From positions 62,001 to 126,000 of the forward strand of contig NZ_ATDN01000009.1 of the NCBI RefSeq assembly GCF_004014805.1: a DNA stretch of 64,000 bases. Direction: 5' to 3'. A program made the translations under genes and the position numbers. This stretch comes from Mycolicibacterium elephantis DSM 44368. Lineage in GTDB: Bacteria; Actinomycetota; Actinomycetes; Mycobacteriales; Mycobacteriaceae. This document shows positions 35,200 to 45,071 of the stretch, piece by piece (position 1 is the first letter of the stretch; each line of letters opens with the position of its first letter). Under the pieces are notes generated by a model, which made no database searches, had not been told where the DNA came from, and worked only from the letters and a program-made list of their open reading frames with translations.

Positions 35200-36711
35200 G
35201 TGACCTCAGCTGATACTCCCGACGCCACCGACATTCCCGAGCAATACCGGATCCGTCAGGCCAAACGTGAGCGGCTGCTGGCCCAGGGCAAGGACCCGTA
35301 CCCGGTCGAGGTTCCCCGCACCCACACCCTTGCCGAGATCCGCCAGGCTTACCCCGACCTGGCCGCCGACACCAAGACGGGCGACATCGTCGGCGTCGCC
35401 GGCCGGGTGATGTTCGCGCGCAACGCGGGAAAGCTGTGCTTTGCGACGCTGCAGGAGGGTGACGGCACTCAACTGCAGGCGATGTTCAGCCTCGACCGGG
35501 TGGGCGAGGAGTCGCTGGAGGCCTGGAAGGACGATGCCGATCTCGGCGACTTCGTTTACGTGCACGGCGAGGTGATCAGCTCGAAGCGCGGCGAATTGTC
35601 TGTGCTGGCCGATTCTTGGCAAATTGTTTCCAAGGCACTGCGCCCGCTGCCCGTCGCGCACAAGGAGATGACCGAAGAGGCGCGGGTGCGGCAGCGCTAC
35701 GTCGATCTGATCATGCGTCCGGAGGCGCGCCAGATCGCCAGGCAACGAGTCGCCGTGGTGCGCGCGATTCGCTCGGCGCTCGAGCGGCGCGGCTTCCTGG
35801 AAATCGAGACGCCGATGCTGCAGACCCTGGCAGGCGGCGCGGCCGCGCGGCCGTTCGTCACCCATTCCAACGCCCTCGATGCCGACCTGTATCTGCGCAT
35901 CGCCCCGGAACTGTTCCTCAAACGTGCCGTGGTCGGCGGTTTCGAGAAGGTTTTCGAGTTGAATCGGGTGTTCCGAAACGAGGGCGCCGATTCCACGCAT
36001 TCTCCCGAATTCGCGATGCTCGAGACATATCAGGCGTATGGCACCTACGAAGATTCCGCCACCGTCACCCGCGAGCTTATTCAGGAGGTCGCCGACGAAG
36101 CGATCGGCACCAGAAAGGTGCCATTGCCGGATGGCACTGTCTATGACCTAGACGGTGAATGGCAGAGCATTCAAATGTATCCGTCGCTGTCGGAAGCTCT
36201 CGGCGAAGAGATCACGCCGGAAACTCCGGCCGAGAAGTTATGGGAGATCGCGGACCGACTCGGTGTGGAGATTCCCCGAGACCGCGGCTACGGGCACGGA
36301 AAATTGGTCGAGGAGCTTTGGGAGCACACCGTCGGCAACACGCTGTGGGCGCCGACCTTCGTCCGGGACTTTCCAGTGGAAACGACGCCGCTGACCCGCC
36401 CGCACCGCGAGATCGAGGGGGTCACCGAAAAGTGGGACCTTTACGTTCGCCGGATAGAACTCGCCACCGGCTACTCTGAACTCATCGACCCCATAATCCA
36501 GCGGGAGAGGTTTGAAGCCCAGGCCCGTGCGGCGGCCGCGGGTGACGACGAGGCAATGGCCCTCGATGAGGATTTTCTCACCGCGTTGGAGTACGCGATG
36601 CCGCCCACGACCGGCACCGGAATGGGCATCGATAGGCTGATGATGGCTTTGACGGGCTTGTCGATTCGGGAGACTGTATTGTTCCCGATTGTTCGACGTC
36701 ACGGCTCCTAA
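35200..36711 (+). CDS. lysS: lysyl-tRNA synthetase (class II)
   Basis: 503 residues from GTG ([20 protein letters not shown]). An N-terminal OB-fold tRNA-binding domain ([19 protein letters not shown]) precedes the class II core: motif 1 around [12 protein letters not shown], motif 2 [14 protein letters not shown], motif 3 [15 protein letters not shown]. Charges tRNA-Lys. The second half uses more A/T-ending codons than its neighbours (for example around 36130-36260), seen by eye only. Last gene of the run before lsr2. Confidence 0.98.
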   Translation: MTSADTPDATDIPEQYRIRQAKRERLLAQGKDPYPVEVPRTHTLAEIRQAYPDLAADTKTGDIVGVAGRVMFARNAGKLCFATLQEGDGTQLQAMFSLDRVGEESLEAWKDDADLGDFVYVHGEVISSKRGELSVLADSWQIVSKALRPLPVAHKEMTEEARVRQRYVDLIMRPEARQIARQRVAVVRAIRSALERRGFLEIETPMLQTLAGGAAARPFVTHSNALDADLYLRIAPELFLKRAVVGGFEKVFELNRVFRNEGADSTHSPEFAMLETYQAYGTYEDSATVTRELIQEVADEAIGTRKVPLPDGTVYDLDGEWQSIQMYPSLSEALGEEITPETPAEKLWEIADRLGVEIPRDRGYGHGKLVEELWEHTVGNTLWAPTFVRDFPVETTPLTRPHREIEGVTEKWDLYVRRIELATGYSELIDPIIQRERFEAQARAAAAGDDEAMALDEDFLTALEYAMPPTTGTGMGIDRLMMALTGLSIRETVLFPIVRRHGS

Positions 36712-36774
36712 CCTGGACGATTTCCGAATATGTTGAATGGTGTCCACACATATGGCAGATTGGTCCCCAGGTTC

Positions 36775-36801
36775 GAGAACTAAAAGCTGGATCTAGTTCT
36801 C
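36775..36801 (+). promoter_or_regulatory. inverted repeat in the lsr2 leader
   Basis: GAGAACTA (36775-36782) and TAGTTCTC (36794-36801) form a perfect 8-base inverted repeat with an 11-base spacer, ending 21 bases before the lsr2 start. It may be an operator or a 5' leader hairpin; the surrounding 100 bases are AT-richer, which would suit autoregulation by Lsr2 itself. Confidence 0.55.
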
Positions 36802-36822
36802 AAGTAGAAGGGCATGAGCAAA

Positions 36823-37164
36823 ATGGCGAAGAAAGTGACCGTCACGTTGGTCGACGATTTCGACGGCGAAGGCACAGCCGACGAGACCGTCGAATTCGGC
36901 CTCGATGGTGTGACTTACGAGATCGATCTTTCTTCCAAGAATGCCGCGAAGCTGCGTAACGACTTGAAGCAATGGGTGGAAGCCGGTCGCCGGGTGGGCG
37001 GCCGCCGGCGGGGCCGCTCTGCTGGATCGGGCCGCGGCCGCGCGGCGATCGACCGGGAACAGAGCGCCGCGATCCGGGAATGGGCGCGCCGTAACGGCCA
37101 CAACGTGTCGACCCGTGGGCGCATCCCCGCCGACATCATCGACGCGTTCCACGCGGCAACGTAG
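36823..37164 (+). CDS. lsr2: nucleoid-associated silencer Lsr2
   Basis: 113 residues from the second ATG ([12 protein letters not shown]), the usual family start; an ATG three codons earlier is equally open and lies closer to AGAAGGG. The N-terminal dimerisation domain runs to about residue 60, a basic linker [18 protein letters not shown] follows, and the C-terminal DNA-binding domain ends with the RGR hook in [11 protein letters not shown], which inserts into the AT-rich minor groove. An H-NS analogue that silences foreign AT-rich DNA and shapes the nucleoid. Confidence 0.97.
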   Translation: MAKKVTVTLVDDFDGEGTADETVEFGLDGVTYEIDLSSKNAAKLRNDLKQWVEAGRRVGGRRRGRSAGSGRGRAAIDREQSAAIREWARRNGHNVSTRGRIPADIIDAFHAAT

Positions 37165-37226
37165 AAGGCCGTTGCTCACACGCCTGTGTTCGCCGACCGA
37201 CCCTGTCGGTAGCCGTCAGTGTGCTC

Positions 37227-37243
37227 GTTCGCCGCTGGCGAAC
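37227..37243 (+). promoter_or_regulatory. perfect palindrome upstream of clpC1, ClgR-like box
   Basis: GTTCGCC-GCT-GGCGAAC is a perfect 7-3-7 inverted repeat 235 bases before the clpC1 start. The core CGC-N5-GCG agrees, except for one central base, with the ClgR operator of related actinobacteria as I remember it, and clp genes are known ClgR targets. The rest of the 313-base gap (37165-37477) holds no gene that I recognise. Confidence 0.6.
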
Positions 37244-37477
37244 TCGTCGCGCTGCTCGATCCGGAAACGAATCCGCCTTCCGGCGCGTTGCTAATCGGTA
37301 GCCACCGGGTAACCACTCGATGGCTGTCCGGGTCTCGTGGTTGTCCGCTCTCAGCAGACCGCCGGACGGGGCGGCGGGGAGCACCGCCCATTAGAGTGGA
37401 CGGCAGGTGCAGTGCGTTTCCGGAGCCTTTCGGGGCGGGCGGCACCGTACCTATTGATGGAGAGCAGGTAACCACCG

Positions 37478-40021
<2,544 letters not shown>

Positions 40022-40030
40022 CTCCATCAC

Positions 40031-40066
40031 GCAAAGCCCCCGAACCCCGGTTCGGGGGCTTTTGCG
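40031..40066 (+). terminator. intrinsic terminator after clpC1
   Basis: GCAAAGCCCCCGAACC pairs with GGTTCGGGGGCTTTTGC around a 2-base loop (one bulged base) 10 bases after the clpC1 stop, with a T-run in the 3' arm. It may work in both directions and insulates the riboswitch unit from clpC1. Confidence 0.92.
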
Positions 40067-40099
40067 TTCCCGGAGTCTCCGTTCGGCAGGCGATTGCTT

Positions 40100-40200
40100 A
40101 CGATGTGCGGTGTAATCGGCAGGCAGTGGAATCTGGTGAGAATCCAGAACGGTCGCGCCACTGTGTCAAGTCAGACCCACGGCCTGTCGTCCACCTCCGA
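40100..40200 (+). promoter_or_regulatory. cobalamin riboswitch
   Basis: The conserved B12 elements occur in order: GTGGAATCTGGTGAGAATCC (around 40126-40145), then ACGGTCGCGCCACTGT (40149-40164) and a terminal CAGACCCAC-type helix. These are the core box sequences of actinobacterial AdoCbl riboswitches. It lies in the leader of cbtB, so cobalamin presumably lowers expression of the cobalt-uptake genes. The 5' and 3' limits are approximate. Confidence 0.9.
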
Positions 40201-40232
40201 CCGGGACGCGAACTCCCCGAAAGGACACCGAA

Positions 40233-40448
40233 ATGACCTCTTCTGAGGCCCGCAGGTCGATCGCTCCTGCCATCGACTTCTCCGCGGCCAAGGCAGTCGC
40301 CTGGCTGACGCTGACCGCGTTCTTGGCGCTCCTGGTTCTGTACTTCGTCGGGATGGATCAGGGCGCGACTTCGGTGTTCGGCAATAACACCGTCATCCAC
40401 GAGTTCGTGCACGACGCCCGCCACCTGCTCGGCTTCCCCTGCCACTGA
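40233..40448 (+). CDS. cbtB: cobalt transporter subunit CbtB
   Basis: 71 residues with one membrane segment (about 24-44, VAWLTLTAFLALLVLYFVGM) and the CbtB C-terminal metal motif HEFVHDARHLLGFPCH, five histidines. The pair CbtA/CbtB is predicted as a B12-regulated cobalt transporter. AAAGGACACCGAA precedes the ATG. cbtA begins 3 bases after its stop, and both are behind the cobalamin riboswitch. Confidence 0.93.
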   Translation: MTSSEARRSIAPAIDFSAAKAVAWLTLTAFLALLVLYFVGMDQGATSVFGNNTVIHEFVHDARHLLGFPCH

Positions 40449-40451
40449 CCC

Positions 40452-41270
40452 ATGGAGAAGCAGATAATCGGGCGCGGCATTCTGGCCGGCGCCCTGGCCG
40501 GACTGGCCGCGTTCGTCTTCGCCCGGATCTTCGTCGAACCGGTGATCGAGCGGGCGATCGGCTACGAGGAGGGCATCGGCGCCGCGCATGAGGCGCTCCA
40601 CGGCGGCCACGGCGGACACCACCATGGCGGACACCACCATGGCGGTGAGGCGTTCGAAGGGTTCACCCGCGGCGTGCAGGCCAACATCGGCATGGGCTTC
40701 GGGGTGCTGGCCTTCAGCGTCGCCATCGGTGCGCTGTTCGCGGTGGTGTTCGCGGTGACGTACGGACGCGTCGGTGACGTGTCGGCGCGGCTGCTGTCGT
40801 TGTATGTGGCGGGCGGAATGTTGTTGAGCCTGTTCATCGTCCCCGCGTTGAAGTATCCGCCCAGCCCGCCCGCGTTGAGCCTGGACGAGACCATCCGCCA
40901 GCGCACGCTGCTGTACCTGCTGATGGTCGCGCTCTCCGCCGCATTGTTGGTGGCCGCGGTGTATCTCGGGCGCCGGCTCGCGGAGCGGTTGGGCGCGTGG
41001 AACGCGGGGCTGGTGGCCGCCGGTGGCTACGTGGTGGCCGTCGCGGTGGTGATGTTGATCCTGCCGACCATCGACGAGACGCCGGGGCCGCTGCGCGACG
41101 CCGCGGGCAACATGGTGTACGACGGATTTCCCGCCGACGACCTCTACGAGTTCCGGCTCTACTCGCTGGGCACCCAGGTCGTGATGTACGCGACGCTCGC
41201 GTTGGTGTTCGGTGCGATGGCGGCCCGGCTGCTGGAGTCCAAGCGGCGGGAGAACTCCATCCCGGCATGA
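40452..41270 (+). CDS. cbtA: cobalt transporter subunit CbtA
   Basis: 272 residues with about five to six membrane segments. After the first segment is an extracytoplasmic histidine-rich loop HGGHGGHHHGGHHHGGE, partly encoded by a 15-base tandem repeat (around 40616-40645), suited to capture cobalt. The family is B12-regulated. The phosphatase-fold gene overlaps its stop (ATGA). Confidence 0.92.
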   Translation: MEKQIIGRGILAGALAGLAAFVFARIFVEPVIERAIGYEEGIGAAHEALHGGHGGHHHGGHHHGGEAFEGFTRGVQANIGMGFGVLAFSVAIGALFAVVFAVTYGRVGDVSARLLSLYVAGGMLLSLFIVPALKYPPSPPALSLDETIRQRTLLYLLMVALSAALLVAAVYLGRRLAERLGAWNAGLVAAGGYVVAVAVVMLILPTIDETPGPLRDAAGNMVYDGFPADDLYEFRLYSLGTQVVMYATLALVFGAMAARLLESKRRENSIPA

Positions 41271-41818
41271 CCGAAGTGGTCCGGCTGACGCTGGTGTCCC
41301 ACGCCATGACCGGTGCGATGGCGGCCGGCCGGTTTCCCACCGACGAGGCGCTCAACTCCGTCGGGCACCGCCAGGCCGGTGCGTCGATCGAACTGGGTGT
41401 GGTCGACGCCGCGTACTGCGCACCCGAGAAGCGGACCCGCCAGACCGCGGATCTGCTCGGCCTGGCGGTGACGATCGACCCGCGGTTGGCCGATCTGGAC
41501 TGCGGCCGCTGGCGAGGCGACGTGCTGGGCCGGCTGCCTCCGGATGATCTGGCGATCTGGTTGACCGACCCGACGAGCGCGCCGCACGGCGGTGAGACCG
41601 TCGTCGCGCTGGTCGACCGGGTACGGGACTGGATGGACGGGCTGCCCGAGCGTCGCGGTCGGCTGATCGCGGTGACCCACCCGGCGGTGGTGCGCGCCGC
41701 GATCCTGGTCGCGCTGGATGCACCGCCGAAGTCGTTCTGGCGCATCGATGTTGCGCCGGTGAGCCGCACGGTGATCCACTACCGCGGGCACGCCTGGACG
41801 CTGCGGTCAGCGCCGTAG
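41267..41818 (+). CDS. histidine-phosphatase-fold protein lacking the RHG motif
   Basis: 183 residues, phosphoglycerate-mutase-like fold. The N-terminal RHG catalytic motif is replaced by SHA (LTLVSHAMTGAM); the histidine is kept but the arginine that binds phosphate is lost. CAPEKRTRQTADLLG and the C-terminal VTHPAVVRAAI, with the second catalytic histidine, are present. Because it is coupled to cbtA and under the same riboswitch, a role in cobalamin metabolism (CobC-like phosphatase) is natural, but the altered motif makes activity doubtful. Confidence 0.85.
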   Translation: MTEVVRLTLVSHAMTGAMAAGRFPTDEALNSVGHRQAGASIELGVVDAAYCAPEKRTRQTADLLGLAVTIDPRLADLDCGRWRGDVLGRLPPDDLAIWLTDPTSAPHGGETVVALVDRVRDWMDGLPERRGRLIAVTHPAVVRAAILVALDAPPKSFWRIDVAPVSRTVIHYRGHAWTLRSAP

Positions 41819-41879
41819 CTCACCGCCTCCGGGTTCCCGGTGAGCGTGACTGCCCGGGTGCACCAGCCTCCGTCGCCCT

Positions 41880-42101
41880 TCAGAACCGGATCAGGCCACG
41901 CAGGTTCAGGCCGCTGTGCATGTCCGCGTAACCCTGGTTCACCTCGTCGAGCGTGTACTCACGGGTGATGAGCTCGTCGAGCTTGAGGCGGCCGGCCTGG
42001 TACAGCTCCAGCATGCGGCGGATGTCCAGCCGTGGGTTCGACGAGCCGAAAAGACATCCCCTGACCTGCTTTTCGTACAGCGTGAGGTCGAACAGCGACA
42101 T
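41880..42101 (-). pseudogene. C-terminal remnant of a zinc alcohol dehydrogenase
   Basis: 73 residues, SLFDLTLYEKQVRGCLFGSS to the end, match the last fifth of NDMA/NAD-dependent zinc alcohol dehydrogenases: the loop after the Rossmann fold and the terminal helices (LDELITREYTLDEVNQGYAD). The catalytic and nucleotide domains are missing; the Met used as a start is an internal residue in full-length relatives. The remnant stops abruptly at a ferredoxin remnant on the other strand, so a deletion removed the rest. Unlikely to be functional. Confidence 0.75.
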
Positions 42102-42216
42102 GTCGACGGTCGCCGATCAGGTCGTCGTCCTCGACCCCGACCCGCCGGAGAATCTGCGCGACGCTGTCGTGCGGGCCGCGGCCGTGTGTCCGGCGCAGGC
42201 CCTGCGGGTCGTCTGA
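42100..42216 (+). pseudogene. C-terminal remnant of a ferredoxin
   Basis: 38 codons ending VVVLDPDPPENLRDAVVRAAAVCPAQALRVV, the tail of 3Fe-4S/4Fe-4S ferredoxins including the last cluster CP. The N-terminal cluster motif is gone. The ATG at its front overlaps the fake start of the dehydrogenase remnant in a CATG, so the open frame is an accident of the fusion point. In full-length form such ferredoxins partner cytochromes P450. Confidence 0.65.
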
Positions 42217-42248
42217 CGCCGACCGAGCGCTGCGGCCCGTGTCGTGGC

Positions 42249-43631
42249 TCAGCCGATCGGCACCAGATCGAAGGTCTGGTGTGCGATCGACAAGAGCCAG
42301 CCCGCCGCGGTGGGGCTGCGGAAGCGCGGCCAGTTCAGCTGGAAGCTGACGACCCACGGCTGCCCGGTGTGATCTACCGCGTACCAGCTGAACGTCAAGT
42401 CCCCGGGCAGGTTTCCGCCCTTCGCGCCGATGTAGGTCCACTTCGACTCGTCGAGCTCGATGCCGGGAATGGCCGATAGGATCTCCTTGACCGGCGCCGC
42501 CTCGCCGACCGCCCCGGCCTGGAGCGCGGCGTGCACCCGGCAGATGTCTTCGGCGCTGCCGTACCACTCCGCGCCGAACTCCGACGCCGGCGAGTGGGTG
42601 CGCTCCGGATCCGGTTGATACGGACGCGAATTCGTCTGCTTCAGCAGGGCGGCGCGGCCCTCCGGGGATGCGCTCTTCCACTGGTCGCGCAGATCGGGTT
42701 CGCCCCAGCCGACCGAGAACAGTTCGTGCATCGTCGGGAACGGGGTCATGCTCGCCGGATCGTGATGGCCGGCGGTGACAAGCGCCCGTTCCACGGCGCC
42801 TGTGCCCACCCGTTCGATGAGCAGGTCGGTCGCCATGTTGTCACTCGCTGAAATCATCTTTTGGGCAGCGGTTCTCACCGATATCTGAGCACCGGCCGGC
42901 GGCTGCTCCGAACCGGACGAGCCGACATCCTTGGCCCGTTTGGTGACGGTCAACGAGTCGTTCCAGTCCAGCGTGCCGTCCTTCACCGCCTCCGCGACGG
43001 CCAGCAGCACATACAGTTTGAAGATCGAGGCCAGCGGCAGTGACAGGTCGGTGTTGGTTCCGGCGACCACGCTGCACTCCCGGGTGTCGAGATCGACTTT
43101 GGACACCTGATAGCTGTAACGCGCACCGGATTTCGTCAACTCGGCGTCGATGTCCGACCAGCTGTCGACGGTCGGTGGCTGCAGCGACACGTCGAGCCGG
43201 TCCACCATGCCCGCGTCGTCGGTGCGCAGGGTGATCTCCTGCTCGACCCCGTAGGACGTCACCACATTCAGCGTCGCCTGCCCGGCGCCGAGGTTGACGC
43301 CCGTCACGGTGAACGGCCGGTCCCACCAAATCTTGTCGAGTTGCGCCACGATGTCGTCGACCTCGTCGGGCGCGGCGAGGGTGCGCACGCCGACCTCACC
43401 GATCGGCCAATCCGAGTTCAGCATGTCCATGGTCTGCTTTGCCCGCAGACCAGGCGGGGTGTTGATCTCGATCGGCACGCCGTACGCCGCATCGGCCCGT
43501 TCGGACACAGCCGGTTCGGGGGCGCGCGTCGCGCATCCGGCCGACGCGACCACCAGCGCGACCGCGACCGCTAGGCCGGTCGCCCGGCGCGGGACAGCCC
43601 TGCCGCTATTTACTGCCACCCGCAACGTCAA
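42249..43631 (-). CDS. lpqF: lipoprotein LpqF-like, beta-lactamase-fold
   Basis: 460 residues. A signal peptide ends in lipobox VASAGC, giving a membrane-anchored lipoprotein. An N-terminal domain of about 110 residues precedes a class A beta-lactamase-like domain: SIFK (serine nucleophile and lysine), SDN in SASDNMATD, and KGG in YIGAKGGN where lactamases have KTG. A true beta-lactamase is therefore uncertain. Corresponds to Rv3593; overlaps the mhuD stop by 26 bases. Confidence 0.85.
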   Translation of the reverse strand: MTLRVAVNSGRAVPRRATGLAVAVALVVASAGCATRAPEPAVSERADAAYGVPIEINTPPGLRAKQTMDMLNSDWPIGEVGVRTLAAPDEVDDIVAQLDKIWWDRPFTVTGVNLGAGQATLNVVTSYGVEQEITLRTDDAGMVDRLDVSLQPPTVDSWSDIDAELTKSGARYSYQVSKVDLDTRECSVVAGTNTDLSLPLASIFKLYVLLAVAEAVKDGTLDWNDSLTVTKRAKDVGSSGSEQPPAGAQISVRTAAQKMISASDNMATDLLIERVGTGAVERALVTAGHHDPASMTPFPTMHELFSVGWGEPDLRDQWKSASPEGRAALLKQTNSRPYQPDPERTHSPASEFGAEWYGSAEDICRVHAALQAGAVGEAAPVKEILSAIPGIELDESKWTYIGAKGGNLPGDLTFSWYAVDHTGQPWVVSFQLNWPRFRSPTAAGWLLSIAHQTFDLVPIG

Positions 43632-43929
43632 GGACGACCTCGAACTCCAGTAGGGATGCGCCGGTGGCCACCGGATTGGCCTGCTGGCCCTTGTGCGCCT
43701 CGATGGCCGGGCCGGTCGCCCACGCCTGGAACGCCTCCTCGGACTCCCACTGGGTCACCACGAAGTACCGATCCTCGCCCTTGACCGGCCGCAGCAGCTG
43801 AAAGCCAAGGAAACCGGGCTGGTTGTCGACGGCGTGGGCGCGGTGAGCGAACCGTTTCTCCAGTTCGGGGCCCGCATTCGGAGGCACCTCGATTGCATTG
43901 ATTTTCACCACGGGGTTCTGGCTCGACAT
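43606..43929 (-). CDS. mhuD: heme-degrading monooxygenase MhuD
   Basis: 107 residues, ferredoxin-like ABM fold. The N-terminus VVKINAIEV gives the conserved Asn, and FQAWATGPAIEAHKGQ carries Trp66 and the heme-ligand His75 of MhuD. It breaks heme to mycobilin and releases iron. The ATG at 43929 is 7 bases behind a TAGCCT box, favouring it over the ATG two codons upstream. The lpqF start lies inside its 3' end. Confidence 0.95.
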   Translation of the reverse strand: MSSQNPVVKINAIEVPPNAGPELEKRFAHRAHAVDNQPGFLGFQLLRPVKGEDRYFVVTQWESEEAFQAWATGPAIEAHKGQQANPVATGASLLEFEVVLDVAGGSK

Positions 43930-43936
43930 GCGCATC

Positions 43937-43942
43937 AGGCTA
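43937..43942 (-). promoter_or_regulatory. -10 TAGCCT, leaderless promoter of mhuD
   Basis: TAGCCT on the minus strand ends 7 bases before the mhuD ATG. If used, the upper of the two in-frame ATGs would lie before the transcript start. No IdeR-like iron box was recognised. Confidence 0.4.
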
Positions 43943-43983
43943 CCGAATGGGTGCGCGGCGCTCCGAGGCGTGATGATGTCGGC

Positions 43984-44769
43984 ATGCAACACGCCTCGGG
44001 GGGCCACGGCGCCCTGACCCACCGCGGCGGCAAGGGCCGCCCGCTGGTGCTGGTACACGGCCTGATGGGGCGGGGTAGCACCTGGTCTCGCCAGCTGCCC
44101 TGGCTGACCCGGCTCGGCGAGGTGTACACGTACGACGCGCCGTGGCATCGGGGACGCGACGTCGACGACGCGCACCCGATCAGCACCGAGCGGTTCGTGG
44201 CCGATCTCGGCGACGCGGTGGCGGACATCGGCAGGCCGGCGGTCATGATCGGGCACTCGATGGGCGGGCTGCACTCGTGGTGTCTGGCCGCCACCCACCC
44301 GGATCTGGTCGAGGCGCTGGTCATCGAGGACATGGCACCCGACTTCCGCGGCCGCACCACCGGCCCGTGGGAGCCATGGCTGCACGCCCTGCCGGTGGAA
44401 TTCGACTCCGCGCAACAGGTCTACGACGAATTCGGGCCCGTCGCCGGCCAGTACTTCCTCGAGGCGTTCGACCGCACGGCGACCGGCTGGCGACTGCACG
44501 GGCACCCGAAGGTGTGGATCGAGATCGCCGCCGAATGGGGCACCAGGGACTACTGGCGAGAGTGGGCCGCGGTCCGTGCGCCCGCGTTGCTCATCGAGGC
44601 GGAAAACTCCGTCACGCCCCCGGGCCAGATGCGCCGAATGGCCGAGACCGGTTGGCGGGCAACATATCTGGCTGTACCGGAGGCGGGCCACCTGGTGCAC
44701 GACGACTCGCCGCGGGCCTACCGGCAGGCGGTGGAGTCGTTTCTAGCGACGCTCGCCGAGCGCGCCTGA
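43984..44769 (+). CDS. alpha/beta hydrolase (Rv3591c-like)
   Basis: 261 residues. HGLMGRGSTWSRQ is the oxyanion loop, IGHSMGGLHSW the nucleophile elbow with Ser, and EAGHLVHDD gives the catalytic His; the acid is probably in the ALLIEAENS strand. Substrate unknown. Divergent from mhuD by 54 bases, as in M. tuberculosis Rv3591c/Rv3592 (memory). Its 3' end overlaps the small membrane protein gene. Confidence 0.88.
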   Translation: MQHASGGHGALTHRGGKGRPLVLVHGLMGRGSTWSRQLPWLTRLGEVYTYDAPWHRGRDVDDAHPISTERFVADLGDAVADIGRPAVMIGHSMGGLHSWCLAATHPDLVEALVIEDMAPDFRGRTTGPWEPWLHALPVEFDSAQQVYDEFGPVAGQYFLEAFDRTATGWRLHGHPKVWIEIAAEWGTRDYWREWAAVRAPALLIEAENSVTPPGQMRRMAETGWRATYLAVPEAGHLVHDDSPRAYRQAVESFLATLAERA

Positions 44770-45000
44770 GGCCGGCCAGGCCGGCTGCTGTTCGAAGCGG
44801 GTGCGCACCGCGTACAGGTCGTGCTCCAGGCGGGGCGTGTCGCGGTCGTCGACCGGGTCGGACCCGTAGGCACGGCCGGCGATCAGCGTGGCCAGCCAGA
44901 ACTGGTCGACACCCGGCCGTGAGCGACCGGCGGCCCAGCTGACGGCGAAGGCCACCGCGAAAGGCGCGATCAGGATCAGAAAGGTCAGGGCAGTCGTCAT
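44743..45000 (-). CDS. small membrane protein of unknown function
   Basis: 85 residues from the ATG at MTTALTFLILIAPF, four codons after another ATG. One membrane segment (about 3-27) then a polar region with GRAYGSDPVDDRDTPRLEHD. I do not recognise a family. It is divergent from the GlxA-type regulator gene with 71 bases between, so the regulator may control it. The last 27 bases overlap the end of the hydrolase gene on the other strand. Confidence 0.6.
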   Translation of the reverse strand: MTTALTFLILIAPFAVAFAVSWAAGRSRPGVDQFWLATLIAGRAYGSDPVDDRDTPRLEHDLYAVRTRFEQQPAWPASGALGERR

Positions 45001-45029
45001 GGCAGTAATCATTCGCTAGTAAAAATTCC

Positions 45030-45041
45030 GCCAACAGTGGC
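45030..45041. promoter_or_regulatory. GCCA-N4-TGGC inverted repeat between divergent genes
   Basis: GCCAACAGTGGC lies between the small membrane protein gene and the regulator, 19 bases before the regulator's -10 box. A likely operator for the regulator, by position only. Confidence 0.4.
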
Positions 45042-45059
45042 AGAAATGACACGCCGAGA

Positions 45060-45065
45060 TAAAAT
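45060..45065 (+). promoter_or_regulatory. -10 TAAAAT, leaderless promoter of the GlxA-type regulator
   Basis: TAAAAT fits TANNNT and ends 6 bases before the ATG. Confidence 0.45.
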
Positions 45066-45071
45066 GCTGCC

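Noticed and set aside
37290-37320. GGGTAACC before clpC1 as a third copy of the 60-base element
   Set aside because: Only eight bases match; neither GCGTG nor CACACTCGGC occurs at the required distance.
40613-40645. 15-base tandem repeat in cbtA as a regulatory repeat
   Set aside because: In frame and encodes the histidine-rich metal loop common in such transporters.
42249-43631. LpqF as an active class A beta-lactamase
   Set aside because: The KTG triad is KGG and the omega-loop glutamate is not clearly seen; kept as beta-lactamase-fold lipoprotein only.
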